From Epiperipatus broadwayi (lineage: Eukaryota > Onychophora > Udeonychophora > Euonychophora > Peripatidae): a stretch of DNA of 64,000 nucleotides. The stretch covers positions 891,984 through 955,983 of the forward strand of contig JAQFVV010012666.1 of the NCBI GenBank assembly GCA_028023455.1. Reading direction: 5' to 3'. The translations under genes were made by a program, and so were the position numbers. How positions within the stretch are numbered: the first letter of the stretch is position 1; the number at the start of each line of letters is the position of its first letter. Positions 29,346 through 43,343 of this stretch are shown piece after piece. The notes under the pieces are model-generated. The model did not search any database. It saw only the letters and a list, made by a program, of their open reading frames with translations, and was not told where the DNA came from.

Positions 29346-30616
29346 TCATTATCAACAATTATCAATCCACTGCAGGATGAAGGTCTCTCCAAGTCTAATC
29401 CATCTTCTCCGATCTTTTGCTTCTCTTCTCCACATCACCCCTACACATTTTCTTATTTCATCCATCCATCTTACATGTCGTCTCTTTCTGGGTCTTTTAC
29501 AATCTCTTGGAATCCAGTTTAAAATTTCAATTGTCCATCTATTATCATCTCTTCTAGCAATATGTCCAGCCCAACTCCACTTCAATCTTTTAATTTTTTC
29601 AATGAGGTCAGTAACACCTGTTTGTTCTCTTACCCATACATTGCGTTTTCGATCTCTTCTTGTTACTCCCAACATACATCTCTCCATACTTCTTTGAGTG
29701 GTCTGAAGTCTTTGTATTGATCTTCTATTAAGTGTCCAAGTCTCAGATCCATAAGTAAGAACTGGTAAAACATATTTGTTAAAAACCTTTCTTTTCAAAC
29801 ACATAGGCATATTTCCTTTTAGTATCAAGTTATTTCTACCAAAAGCACTCCAACCAAGTTTAATTCTATGATTAATTTCCTCTATTATGTTTCCATCTGT
29901 ATTAATAATCTGACCAAGGTATTTGTAACTCTTAACTTCTTCTAATTCATCATAATCAATCTTTATTTTCATATTTGGAGCAAGTCGATTAAACATTACT
30001 TTAGTCTTTTTAACATTTATCTTTAGTCCTACTTTCCTACTTTCATCTGATAACTCCTGCAACATTTCCTGCAGCTCGGAAGCATTATTTGCAAAAACAA
30101 CTACATCATCTGCGAAATCTAAATGACTTAAATAATCTCCATTTACTTTCACTCCTTTAGTTTCCCATTTTAATCCACAAAATACTTCTTGCAGCACAGC
30201 TGTAAAAAGTTTTGGAGATATGGAGTCACCTTGTCTTACACCTTTCTCAATGTTGACTTTCCCAGTATCATTATGTAATCTAATTGTTGCTGTTGCATTT
30301 TTATAAATATTCTTTAAAATATGACAATATCCTGGATCTATACCTTGATGATCCAATGCTTTAATCACTGAAGAAATGTTTATAGAATCAAATGCCTTTT
30401 CATAATCTACAAATCCAAAACATAATGACAACTCATATTCATTTGTCCTTTCTATAACTTCTCTCAATACTTGAATATGATCTACTGTACTAAAACCACT
30501 TTTAAATCCAGCTTGTTCTCTTGGTTGGTGAAAATCCAAGGTTCTCTGTAGACGAGTTGTAATTATCGTGGTAAAAATTTTATATAAAACTGATAAAAGG
30601 CTGATAGGTCTGTAAT
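29343..30616 (-). mobile_element. RTE-like LINE, copy 3, 5'-truncated (1.27 kb)
   Basis: On the minus strand this copy matches copy 2 from its 3' end up to the codons for YRPISLL. The match stops abruptly at about 30616, a typical 5' truncation from incomplete reverse transcription. Similarity to copy 2 is very high by eye, with only a handful of differences per kilobase, so both moved recently. Confidence 0.9.
29352..30616 (-). CDS. LINE reverse transcriptase C-terminal part (partial)
   Basis: The frame is open through the RT palm: VDYEKAFDSI (motif A), GVRQGDSISPKLF (B), LDFADDVVVFA (C) and GLKINVKKTKVMFN (D). It then covers the C-terminal region with SWAGHIARRDDNRWT and RWMDEIRK. The endonuclease and RT fingers are missing through 5' truncation. 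Codons upstream of 30616 in the same open frame are unrelated flanking DNA. Without its N-terminus this copy cannot retrotranspose. Confidence 0.85.
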
Positions 30617-30780
30617 ATATCATTATACTTTCTGTCTGCCTACAAATCCTATTACAATAGTTATCAGAATCCCAGAATGCAATTAATACAGAAATTATAA
30701 TCAAATTCTAAGATTTATTAACGCACATATACATATTTCAATATTTTAAGAACACAACTCATTTATTCTGATACACACAC

Positions 30781-30879
<99 letters not shown>

Positions 30880-31877
30880 CGAAAGAGTGCAATTACATAT
30901 CAGAGTTTTTAATTAAACGATTTAAGAAATTATTTATTACTTTTTTTAAAAATGGAATAAAACATGTTTCTTAATCTATTACCAAATGTTCATTGAATAT
31001 ATATTGAGAAAAGGTCAAGATTACCTTTGTTAAAGACAAATGTTCAGGTGGTCAAGGCTAATGATCTGTAATCTTACAGTCTTGAAGGAATGCAGATTTT
31101 AGCGAGAGTTGTTGATATAAATGATGATGACAGGCTCCAGAATATTCTACAGAAAATAATCCATCCTAGACATTAAGTAGATTATTTTTAACTTGCTTGT
31201 GAAAGGTTCTAGTTGTTTGTAATTCATGTTCTTTACACTGGATTAAATAAACAGCAAATGTCCATAAATATATTTCAGGTGAGTCCTACAAGAGCAGTCC
31301 ACTGGAGCTGGCCCAAAGATCTCACACAATTATAATTACCCCTGCATTTCGATGGAGTACATTATGAATAAAATTTTCATTAATTAATAATTACGTTAAT
31401 ATGTTTCCTATTTCTTTCCTTCTTCTTCTACCTCTGTCTAATTTTTAATCACTGAGAAAAAAATATAGTTATGTTCTTTAATGCTCTTTAACCTCACTTT
31501 TTATTTATCTATTTGTCTGCCGATGACCAGATCTCAAGAATGCTTTTAGCTTCCATTGTTCTAAAAATATTAACTTGAGCAGTTCTAAGAATTCCGGGGG
31601 ACAGAGTCATTAACTGAAACCGCCCTTAGCACAAATTTCAATTTTTTTTATTACTCTCCAATCTTATATGCTTAATAGGTTTTCATTAAGAAACATGTGC
31701 TAATACTGACATTATTTAAATCTATAGGTTATAACATTAATAAACAACAAAATATATATATATATATAACACAAATAATAAAAAATAACACAACTCCACA
31801 TATAATTGCTTTTCTATATCCTCACATATAAATCTGTTAATAATTCAACATGCACATCACTATAACACATACAACAA

Positions 31878-31968
<91 letters not shown>

Positions 31969-32014
31969 CATTCCTGCCATCAATTGATTAATGTATTCCA
32001 TTCATACACTTTTG

Positions 32015-32147
32015 TAACAGGGTTCGGATGACTATTTTTAAATTTTACCACATCAAACTATATAATTTGTAACATCACTCACAATTACCACTCTTTATAA
32101 TTGTTATTACCCTTTACATTAGCACCCATATTTGAAACCAGCTTGTT

Positions 32148-32149
<2 letters not shown>
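32015..32149. mobile_element. Short TGTAAC/GTTACA-bounded element, ~135 bp
   Basis: The element opens TGTAACAGGGTTCGGATG and closes TTTGAAACCAGCTTGTTACA. The termini are imperfect inverted repeats, and the right end abuts (TA)n. The ends resemble the first 125 bases of the gag-only element's repeat (24724-24848). It may be a MITE or a shortened LTR. Confidence 0.45.
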
Positions 32150-32183
<34 letters not shown>

Positions 32184-32230
32184 AACAAGCTTCAATATAT
32201 ATATATATATATATATATATATTGAAGCAA
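32140..32230. repeat. Two consecutive (TA)n arrays with mirrored flanks
   Basis: GCTTGTTACA-(TA)n-TGTAACAAGC is followed directly by GCTTCAA-(TA)n-TTGAAGC, with the GC shared between them. Each array sits at the centre of its own short palindrome. Confidence 0.9.
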
Positions 32231-32467
32231 TGGATCTGAAGTCCAATCCATGCTTCACAGCCTCCTATAAACTTAATTAGTATTGTACACCTGAATTAAG
32301 TTTATAGTCCAATATCAGCAGGGTTATGCAATAAAGCTAAAATTAATTATGTTTATTAAATTTGTATTTGCATTTAAATATTTTGTTTTAAATAAATTCC
32401 ATTCTAAGATTAGATTTCTGTTAATAAAAATTATTTGTAAAACCTATTAGTCAAACATATATATATG

Positions 32468-32522
<55 letters not shown>

Positions 32523-33534
32523 TTAATGCAAAATTCTGCCTGAAATTAAATAGCTTATTTTATTAAAAAAAATAATAATATATTTTTCTTTTTAAAATCT
32601 TGTTAAAATATGGCGTATGATTGTTATTTTGAGATAATCCTGCCATTATTTTCTAAAAGAATGCATGTTTGTAATTAATTAGCTCATTCAAGGCAAATTA
32701 AAGATGGCCTTCTCTTTCTTTTTTACTTAATAAAATTCAAAGTTTAAAGAAAGAAATTTAGAATAAAAACTAAAAGTTATTTTTAGAAAATGTTACCTTG
32801 TAACAAAAGGAAAATGGGGGGCTTATCAAGATCTAAGAAAATAGGCAAAACAATAGAAGGTAGCTAACAAAAAAAGGTATAAATAAGAGAGTGAATAAAA
32901 GACTTGGCAGTCAGATTTTTCTTTTGAAATCTGCATTCAGATTTTCCTTTGGAGATTTTTTTCAGATTTCTCTGGAGGCTTTTTCTTGTGCTTGCTTTTG
33001 TCAGATTTTGCTTTTGCTTGCTGATATTTCTCTGTAAAGAATTCTTTCAGATTTTTCTTGTGATTTGAACCTCCCAGATTTTGCTTCTCGTTTCCATTTT
33101 GCTCCAAAAAGTTATTCAACTGTCATCTTCGAAATCACAGAGAAGTTTGAATATGCTACGAGCTAAAAGACATATGAATTTGATGGATTCTACTATGCTT
33201 TGCAGTTAGGCAATGCTTTGCCTGCCACCAAGGTCCTAAATACCATTGAAATACCATAATATCCACCCAATATTAATCTGAACTCTGTGCTGTGTCTGTA
33301 GCTACATATTTCCACTTCCCTTGTCTGGGCAAATACCTATCGATAGATGGATCAAGCCAAGCACATCGAGGGAACATGATCAAGGAACCAGGATGGTAAT
33401 TGTATCTTTCCTCCATTGAACTATTTACGTTCTACCCTTTTTTGTCCATACCTTTCGTAATTGCTTCATTGAATTATAATTCTGAAATGTTGTATTTAAT
33501 TATATTTGTTATGCAACCATTTTATTAGACTAGT

Positions 33535-33627
<93 letters not shown>

Positions 33628-34482
33628 CGTGATCATCTATCAATATATTTAACCCTTTTTCCTTCACTATTTTTCATTACTAATAATATTTTGTATTTCA
33701 TTGTGGTTAAGTTTAAAAGTTAATTTTTCATTTAAAATCTTTTTCCAATTTCATTTATGTTTCTAAATTCAATACGAGTAACTTTCCTTTCTTTTCCAAC
33801 TTGATCTCCTCAATAATGCCGCTTTTGTCCGCCATTAGCTTATTACATATATCTGATTTAGCTATATACATCTTAAATAATTTTTAAACTGTCTGTCTTT
33901 AGTGCAAAGCAATTAGAAAATGCTTTGCAAAAGATTTTTATTATTGTACTTTATCAAAGAGATTCGAGTTGACAATTTTATTAAAATTTGGAAGAAATGA
34001 CTTAGACAGCAAAAATATTATATTGTTATATCCATTTTTATTGTGTAATTAGTTTTTCATTAATTCAGAGGAATAGTGGAGGCCATTAAAACATTATTAA
34101 TATTTTAAAATTGCTAATTAAATATATTATTTGACTAAAAAGCTTCAGTTTTCTAATTTTATTTTAAATGCTTTATTTTACTTTTTCAATGATCCAGGCA
34201 TGCAAAACACATAATTCATAGTACTTTTACACACATTTAACTATTTAGCTCTGTAGGTGTTCCCGTCCATGTCTCTCCCCTTATGCTATGTTTGGGCTGG
34301 ATGAGAAAATAATATTTGCGTGTCTCAGATAATGTTGTTGGTTCATAGTTAGCCTTGAGAATAGGCGAATAGGGCAGAGGTCATAGTATTCTTGACTTAA
34401 TATCTCATATATGGATGGCCTCAAGTTACTTTTGCCTAGTATTCAAACTGGGTTAAACCAACTTGCATCATCTGAATTTTAC

Positions 34483-34513
<31 letters not shown>

Positions 34514-34571
34514 AATATAAAAATAAAATGTTCGTTAATTAAAAAAAATTGTAATTACAATAAAAATAAAA

Positions 34572-34760
34572 ATAATAATAACGGTAACAAACTATTATAA
34601 ATAATCCTTAAATTCGCAGAAGTACTTTCAGTTAATTTCTTGAACCTGCCTCAACTGCTTTTGGATTTTAATGGCAGTTGAGGCAGGTTCAAGAAATTAA
34701 CCGAAAGTACTTCTGTGAATTTAAGGATTGTTTATAATAGTTTGTTACCATTATTATTAT
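34572..34760. repeat. Fold-back repeat, 87-bp arms
   Basis: Arms 34572-34658 and 34674-34760 are inverted copies with a few mismatches and a 15-base loop. The arm sequence (AATCCTTAAATTCGCAGAAG, CCTGCCTCAACTGC) recurs near 62190-62275, where it lies just after a Penelope GIY-YIG remnant. The fold-back is therefore probably built from a Penelope-like element's 3' end. Confidence 0.85.
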
Positions 34761-34765
34761 TGTAT

Positions 34766-34768
<3 letters not shown>

Positions 34769-34853
<85 letters not shown>
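34769..34853. repeat. (TA)n microsatellite
   Basis: About 85 bases of TA separate the fold-back from the Penelope-like fragment on the minus strand. Confidence 0.95.
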
Positions 34854-34855
<2 letters not shown>

Positions 34856-34859
34856 CCTG

Positions 34860-35078
34860 ATAATTTGAAATACTTGGAATAGATATACATTTTATACTAT
34901 CATTCTTCAACTCCTTTAAACCATTATAACTTTTTCTATATTGACATAAAATAGTGTTAATCTGGTACATCTTATAACCAACTTCAAGAAATTTCTTTGC
35001 AAATATTTCAATTTTTTTTAAATTTATCTCACAGGCAATGGCATTTTTTTTCATTACAAAACAAAAAAGATCTAACAC
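34860..35078 (-). pseudogene. Penelope-like linker fragment (between RT and GIY-YIG)
   Basis: The minus-strand frame has an E-x3-I/L...F-x3-GY pattern (INLKKIEIFAKKFLEVGYKM), then a SIPS stretch just before the (TA)n. This resembles the region between RT and GIY-YIG in Penelope-like elements. The neighbouring fold-back is made of Penelope 3'-end sequence, which supports the call. RT and GIY-YIG themselves are absent. Confidence 0.45.
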
Positions 35079-36530
35079 TTGCCATTGTATGCATAATCCA
35101 TACTTTTGTTTTATAATTTATATATCACCTTTTTTGAAATGGTTTGATTATTAATTTATATCTTAACATATTATTACTTTTTTTAATAATTAATCCAATA
35201 TAATATCAGATTAAAATCAATAGAACTAGACTTGATTTAAAATAATAATAAATAAGTTTATTTACAATCACTAATATAAAAAAATACACATAATGTTGGA
35301 ACTTATGGCCAAAATAGTTCTGATACAATGTTATTTTAACTGAAAGTACTCTAGCAACATATTTTGGCCTTACAAATGTACTACCCAAGGTTTTGAAGAA
35401 ACAAATGATTTTACACCAATTAACTCAGTATACAATAGTATTAAAAATTGAGAGTTAAAAGTATTTGAATCTGACTTTTATACACTATAATTCCAAAACA
35501 ATGACTACCATATTACATAAAATATGCCCTCTCATGGTGAAAAATGTCATATCTAATATATTGGTATATACTATGATGTTTGATTAAATTTGTTTGTTTG
35601 GATTAATATAGTGCTTTATGTTAAAAAGATTTAAATATATAATAACAATATTTAAAAACAATTTATTACATTTTTTTAATATGTCAGATTAATGCCATTA
35701 ACTATGATTTCTTTCATAATGTAGTTTATGCTAATTTTGTTATTCTTACACTAATGATAAATAAAATTTTTTATAATCAATTAAGTAATATTTACTAAGG
35801 CATTAACCTCAAGAATATGCGTGTAAAATGCGATATTAGTGACCTCTACAGGTCTTAACCACAAGCTTATGCCTTGGTTAAGACCTGTAGAGGTCCCTAA
35901 TATCACATTTTACACACATATTCTTGAGGTTAAAGCCTAAGTAAATAATACTTAGTAATCAATGTGCATTTAAATAAATTTATAATTATAACCAATTAAA
36001 TAAGTTATTAAACTTTTTTAAAAATTTCCAAATAATTTCATTAAGTAATATAAAAGTACATTTTTTAAAAAAATATATATAAAACTTTATGTAAAAATTC
36101 TTTGAGTGCATAGAGTAACAGTAACACATGAAGAATACAAAAAAAAAAAAACAATGGTTAGTTGACTTTCATTTCTCAACCATTTTGGTGCACTTTAGAA
36201 CAATTAAAGATCATATTTATTTCCAGCAATTTGCCTTATTTTGTGTAAAGCAACATACATTTTCAACTATAATTATGGCAGCAATGAATATGACCTTGAA
36301 TAATTTTTTGAGTTTGTTAAAGGTCATTGAGATGATCTGTTTTAAGAGTTTATTTATGTTAACCATTGTCACTACATTTAAAAACAAAGACAAAATAGAA
36401 CAAAGTGTTCAAAATTTAGGTGCAACAAACTTTTCAAAATCATAAAATCTGGCATTCCATACGAAAGGAAAATCAAAGAATTGTGTCAAATAATCATTCT
36501 AATTTTTGTACCCAGAAAGCACAAAATTTT
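35079..36530. other. AT-rich DNA with one fold-back element
   Basis: No gene is supported. The frame at 36128-36445 has no recognisable motif and normal intergenic composition. The fold-back at 35792-35944 is listed separately. Confidence 0.5.
35792..35944. mobile_element. Fold-back (MITE-like) element, 70-bp arms
   Basis: Arms 35792-35861 and 35875-35944 are inverted copies with few mismatches around a 13-base loop. The termini are TTACTAAGGC and GCCTAAGTAA. No coding capacity. The flanks are AT-rich and a target duplication is not clear. Confidence 0.8.
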
Positions 36531-37199
36531 GATACAATGAAGTTTAAATATAACTTTTTAAACATGAAATAAACATGTCACTGTATTATTTAAATAATAA
36601 GTGAAATAATGCTTAAAGCTAATTGGGATAATTAGTAACCTTTAGAAACCACCAGTAACCACATAAACATTGACAATAAGAATTGTAATCAATATTTCTC
36701 ACTGCTGTCAAGGCAACTTTGTCACCTTTTAATAGCAAGAATGGAAATCCATTCTTACTAATGGTCCATTGAATATATATATATATATATATGGACACTT
36801 AAAGATTCCAACTTGACTACAGAGTATGAAATATTGATACAGTGAAGTTTTAAACCTGTTTAAACATGAAATAAACATGGTACTGTAATGCAGATTAATA
36901 AATAGAAAATTATAACATTTCAAACTGCAATACTTTTAAATTATTCATGTATTACTTAAATAATAAGTGAAATAATACTTAAAGCTAATTGGGATAATTA
37001 GTAACAATTATAAACCACCAGTAACCACATAAACATTCACAATAAGAATAGTAATCAATATTTCTCACTGCTGTCAAGGCAACCTTCTGACCTTTTAATA
37101 GCAAGAATGGAAATCCATTCTTACTAATGGTCTATTGAATATATATGGACACTTAAAGATTGCAACTTGACTACAGGGTATGAAATATTGATACAATGA

Positions 37200-37203
<4 letters not shown>
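36530..37203. repeat. Direct tandem duplication, ~260-bp unit
   Basis: Unit 1 (about 36583-36846) and unit 2 (about 36950-37203) share long runs such as TCTCACTGCTGTCAAGGCAA and GCAAGAATGGAAATCCATTC. A third partial copy (36530-36582) precedes unit 1. The first unit carries a longer internal TA run (about 36773-36792) than the second. Non-coding. Confidence 0.85.
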
Positions 37204-37240
<37 letters not shown>

Positions 37241-37241
37241 T

Positions 37242-37274
<33 letters not shown>
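37204..37274. repeat. Paired short (TA)n arrays
   Basis: Two TA arrays of about 35 and 29 bases are separated by CTGAC. They begin exactly where the direct duplication ends. Confidence 0.85.
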
Positions 37275-37279
<5 letters not shown>

Positions 37280-37333
37280 AAATGTCACATGACTTATATA
37301 TGGCTTGCACTTACAAATATGTAAAATTAAGAG

Positions 37334-37543
37334 CATGCTAATTAGCTCTAATTAAGCTTATTTTTATTTATGATAAATGCTACTACAAGAGAAGGCATTC
37401 AAATTATTTTTATCTTGGTTTCTCCCCATCCCCAGACCGGTTCTGTGGATTGGAACAATGCAAGATAAAAATGATTTGAATGCCTTCTCTTGTAGTAGCA
37501 TTTATCATAAATATAAAAAAAGCTTGTTTAGAACTAATTAGCA

Positions 37544-37545
<2 letters not shown>
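37334..37545. mobile_element. Fold-back (MITE-like) element, ~84-bp arms
   Basis: Arms 37334-37417 and 37461-37545 are inverted copies (CATGCTAATTAG...CTAATTAGCATG) with a 43-base GC-richer loop (CCCCATCCCCAGACCGG). The right end lies against the (TA)n at 37548-37636. Non-coding. Confidence 0.85.

Positions 37546-37547
<2 letters not shown>

Positions 37548-37636
<89 letters not shown>
37548..37636. repeat. (TA)n microsatellite
   Basis: About 89 bases of TA abut the fold-back element. Confidence 0.95.
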
Positions 37637-37639
<3 letters not shown>

Positions 37640-37991
37640 CATAACACTCATTGCAAAATTTATACAAGAATACAATGTACATTAGAGATTTTTTTTATTA
37701 CTGTATATACTAACTTAAGTTCTTTGTTCATGGGTTATAATGTAATTAATAGCTTGATGAACTAGTTAGTTTTTTCACCATAGAAACCCATTATGACATC
37801 TTATTTTTTATGTGATATTCTTAATTAATGAACAATTTTAGGGGAACAATTGCCTTCATTAATTGGGGTAAAGATATACTGTGAATTGTTTGAAATGTTA
37901 ACAATATGTTTATTTATATGTGTATGTGATATTGTTGCAAATGTGTTAAAAATCAAAAGAAATGATTGTACACACACATAAATATATTCAC

Positions 37992-38228
37992 CATTTATAT
38001 AAGCTATTGCGGGACAGTATCCACTTCTTCCTTTGTCACTTTTAATAATACAACTGAGAGACACATTCTGACTCTCAGCAAGTGTATAGACAACGTCAGT
38101 TTCTTCTAGCATAACATGATCTTCAGAAAACCACTTAAACGTACAAGTAATGCACGGATATAGGAAAGGACATCTCACATACCTGGTATTGAGCTGAAGA
38201 CTTAATTTAGGATTGCAACGAGGAATAT
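37992..38228 (-). CDS. Candidate host exon: cysteine-rich, possibly Ig-like module
   Basis: On the minus strand an AG acceptor (TTAATATGCAG) precedes 38228 and a GT donor (G|GTGAAT) follows 37992. The 237-base exon is open throughout. It starts with two bases of a split codon and ends with one, so it is symmetric phase 1-1, the pattern of shuffled extracellular modules. It encodes six cysteines, including VRC, C-x2-C, then FKWF, VSLSC and GYC. The C...W...C order is suggestive of an immunoglobulin-type fold, but the family is not certain. The rest of the gene is not visible in this window. Confidence 0.5.
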
Positions 38229-38703
38229 CTGCATATTAAAATAAATGTATAAAAGTTGACAAAAATATATAGGTTACTGAAATTAAAATATAATTATACA
38301 ATTGATCTTGCAACAATTAACAGTATTTTTTAATATACATCAACTAGATATACTAATGAAGAATATATTTTATTAGTATTTTATGGATATCAGATTGCAA
38401 CAAATTTAAAGACTAATGTTTTAAGTTCATATTATGTCCATGAAATAATGTATTATAATGACGAAGCAATAATAAATCACAGAATCAATACATTTAAAAA
38501 ACAACATTATTTTTAATAAAGCATTTCAATTTTGTATCTATAAATGGCTTCAATAAATAGTAAGGAAGAGAAACACAAATAATCTAAAACTATCAAGCTT
38601 CTTCTTTTTGTTATGCAATAAATATGCTGTTGTCATCTTAAATATTTTCAATAAAATACGTCATCATCATCATCATTTGTATTATCATAATATTACTTCT
38701 ATA

Positions 38704-38785
38704 AATGCAATTTATCCACAACTTTGAACACTTTTTAGCAAAAAACATTTTATATAAGTGTTCAACGTTGTGGATAAATTGCATT
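38704..38785. repeat. Small fold-back, 29-bp arms
   Basis: AATGCAATTTATCCACAA at the left is matched by TTGTGGATAAATTGCATT at the right. Arms 38704-38732 and 38757-38785 show one or two mismatches. A hairpin of unknown origin. Confidence 0.8.
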
Positions 38786-38869
38786 AAAAATAAGATATTA
38801 CAGCAAAATAAAAGAAGTGATGGATTTGGTAATATTTCTGAATCTGTACTGCTATTTCTAATGTCATGG

Positions 38870-39370
38870 CTATAACTGCAGCTGCTGCAGCCACTGCTAC
38901 TGTTACAGTTACTGCTTCTGCTATTGTTACAGTTATTACTACTATTTCTACTATTTCTGTTATCCATTACGACTACCTCCAACTACACCAACACCGCTAT
39001 GACTAGCTACTGCTAACTGTCAATATCACAGTCACTACACCTACTCCAATGGAGTTTTCATGTTATTTATTTTTATTGATATAAATTATCATCTTTATCG
39101 TCATCATACTACTACTGCTACTGCAACTGCTACTTCTAAGATTATGTGTTTGGCTGCTGCTATTGTTACACACTACCAACAACAACAACAACACTTATCA
39201 CACCCATCACTAACACCACCACAGCCATTATTACTACTTCTGCTGCTACAACTATGGATGCTACTGCAACTTCTTCCACTGCTACTGCTGCTACTATTTC
39301 TACCACTACGACTATTACTGCTACAATTAATACTAATAATATCGGTGCTCCTGCTACTACTGTTAAATTA
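38870..39370. repeat. Cryptic triplet-rich region (CTA/CTG/ACT)
   Basis: For about 500 bases, imperfect triplets of the CTN/ACT type dominate. This opens long Thr- or Leu-rich frames on the plus strand (39060-39371 and 39146-39421) and Asn/Ser-rich ones on the minus strand (38638-38982). The composition explains the frames; none is called as a gene. Confidence 0.75.
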
Positions 39371-39651
39371 ATATGTAATAATCATTGTAGTTGTTTTTGT
39401 CATTTAAAAGATTGCTTTTAACAGTAATAAATGTATAAATCCCTTTTAATTTTGTTCACTGGCAGTTATAGTTATAGATAAATTCATTTTTTTGAAAAGT
39501 TACATTTATTTTCATGTTTTATTTACACTTTTTCCAGCAAAATTTTTTCATTACAACTATGGTTACATCATTTTGAAAGATATTTTAGCAAGAAATATAA
39601 AATAATTATTTTAAGTCTGTATTTTAAAAAATAAAAAAATAGTTCAGTGTC

Positions 39652-39735
39652 AAGCGTTGGTGGCCTAGTGGTAAGCAGAACTGCCTTGCAACAGTTGTCT
39701 TGGATTCATGGGTTCACTTTCTGGATGATGCTTTG
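39652..39735 (+). mobile_element. tRNA-derived SINE head (candidate)
   Basis: GGTGGCCTAGTGG is a good Pol III box A, and GGGTTCACTTT about 50 bases later is a weak box B. Spacing is as in a tRNA, but the acceptor stem does not pair. This fits a decayed tRNA-derived SINE rather than a tRNA gene. The tail after 39735 is AT-rich and has no obvious poly(A). Confidence 0.4.
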
Positions 39736-39857
39736 ACACATGAAAAAATAGTTTAGTTGATATCTATCCTACTAAATTATAACTCTTATCCTAACTTCCA
39801 AGATGACATTTCATGGATTTCATTTATTCATTTTATAATATATCAAGTTAAATGTAT

Positions 39858-43250
<3,393 letters not shown>

Positions 43251-43252
<2 letters not shown>

Positions 43253-43263
43253 ATATATATATA

Positions 43264-43340
<77 letters not shown>
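43251..43340. repeat. (TA)n at the 5' end of LINE copy 2
   Basis: About 90 bases of TA with one interruption (TAGTAT) near 43262 directly precede the LINE 5' end. Confidence 0.95.

Positions 43341-43343
<3 letters not shown>

Larger units (their letters stand above)
30617..34500. other. Microsatellite-rich intergenic DNA
   Basis: The stretch holds a (CA)n of about 20 bases near 30774, followed by (TA)n at about 30797-30876, and further (TA)n at 31880-31967, 32470-32519 and 33537-33625. Around 32895-33110 a CAGATTT(T) motif recurs many times downstream of a TATA-like GGTATAAATAAGAG (about 32876), which could be an LTR fragment. No coding region is supported. Confidence 0.6.
38229..39650. other. 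Putative intron/intergenic DNA with simple repeats
   Basis: It lies upstream of the candidate exon on its strand. It contains the fold-back at 38704-38785 and a cryptic triplet-rich tract at about 38870-39370. No further exon is supported. Confidence 0.5.

Noticed and set aside
29352-29697. Antisense frames over the LINE copies (for example 29352-29697, 39998-40318, 41555-41953, 42091-42522)
   Set aside because: They recur at matching positions in each LINE copy on the strand opposite the RT/endonuclease frame, so they are shadows.
32937-33119. Lys-rich 60-codon minus-strand frame
   Set aside because: It comes from the repeated CAGATTTT/TTTTTC motif composition, with no domain.
37825-38178. 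Treating the whole 117-codon minus-strand frame as a gene
   Set aside because: Its first codon is GTG and its last third is unlike the first; a splice donor at 37991 better explains where coding similarity ends, so only 37992-38228 is called.
39652-39735. Functional tRNA gene
   Set aside because: Box A is good, but box B and the acceptor stem do not fit; treated as SINE-like.
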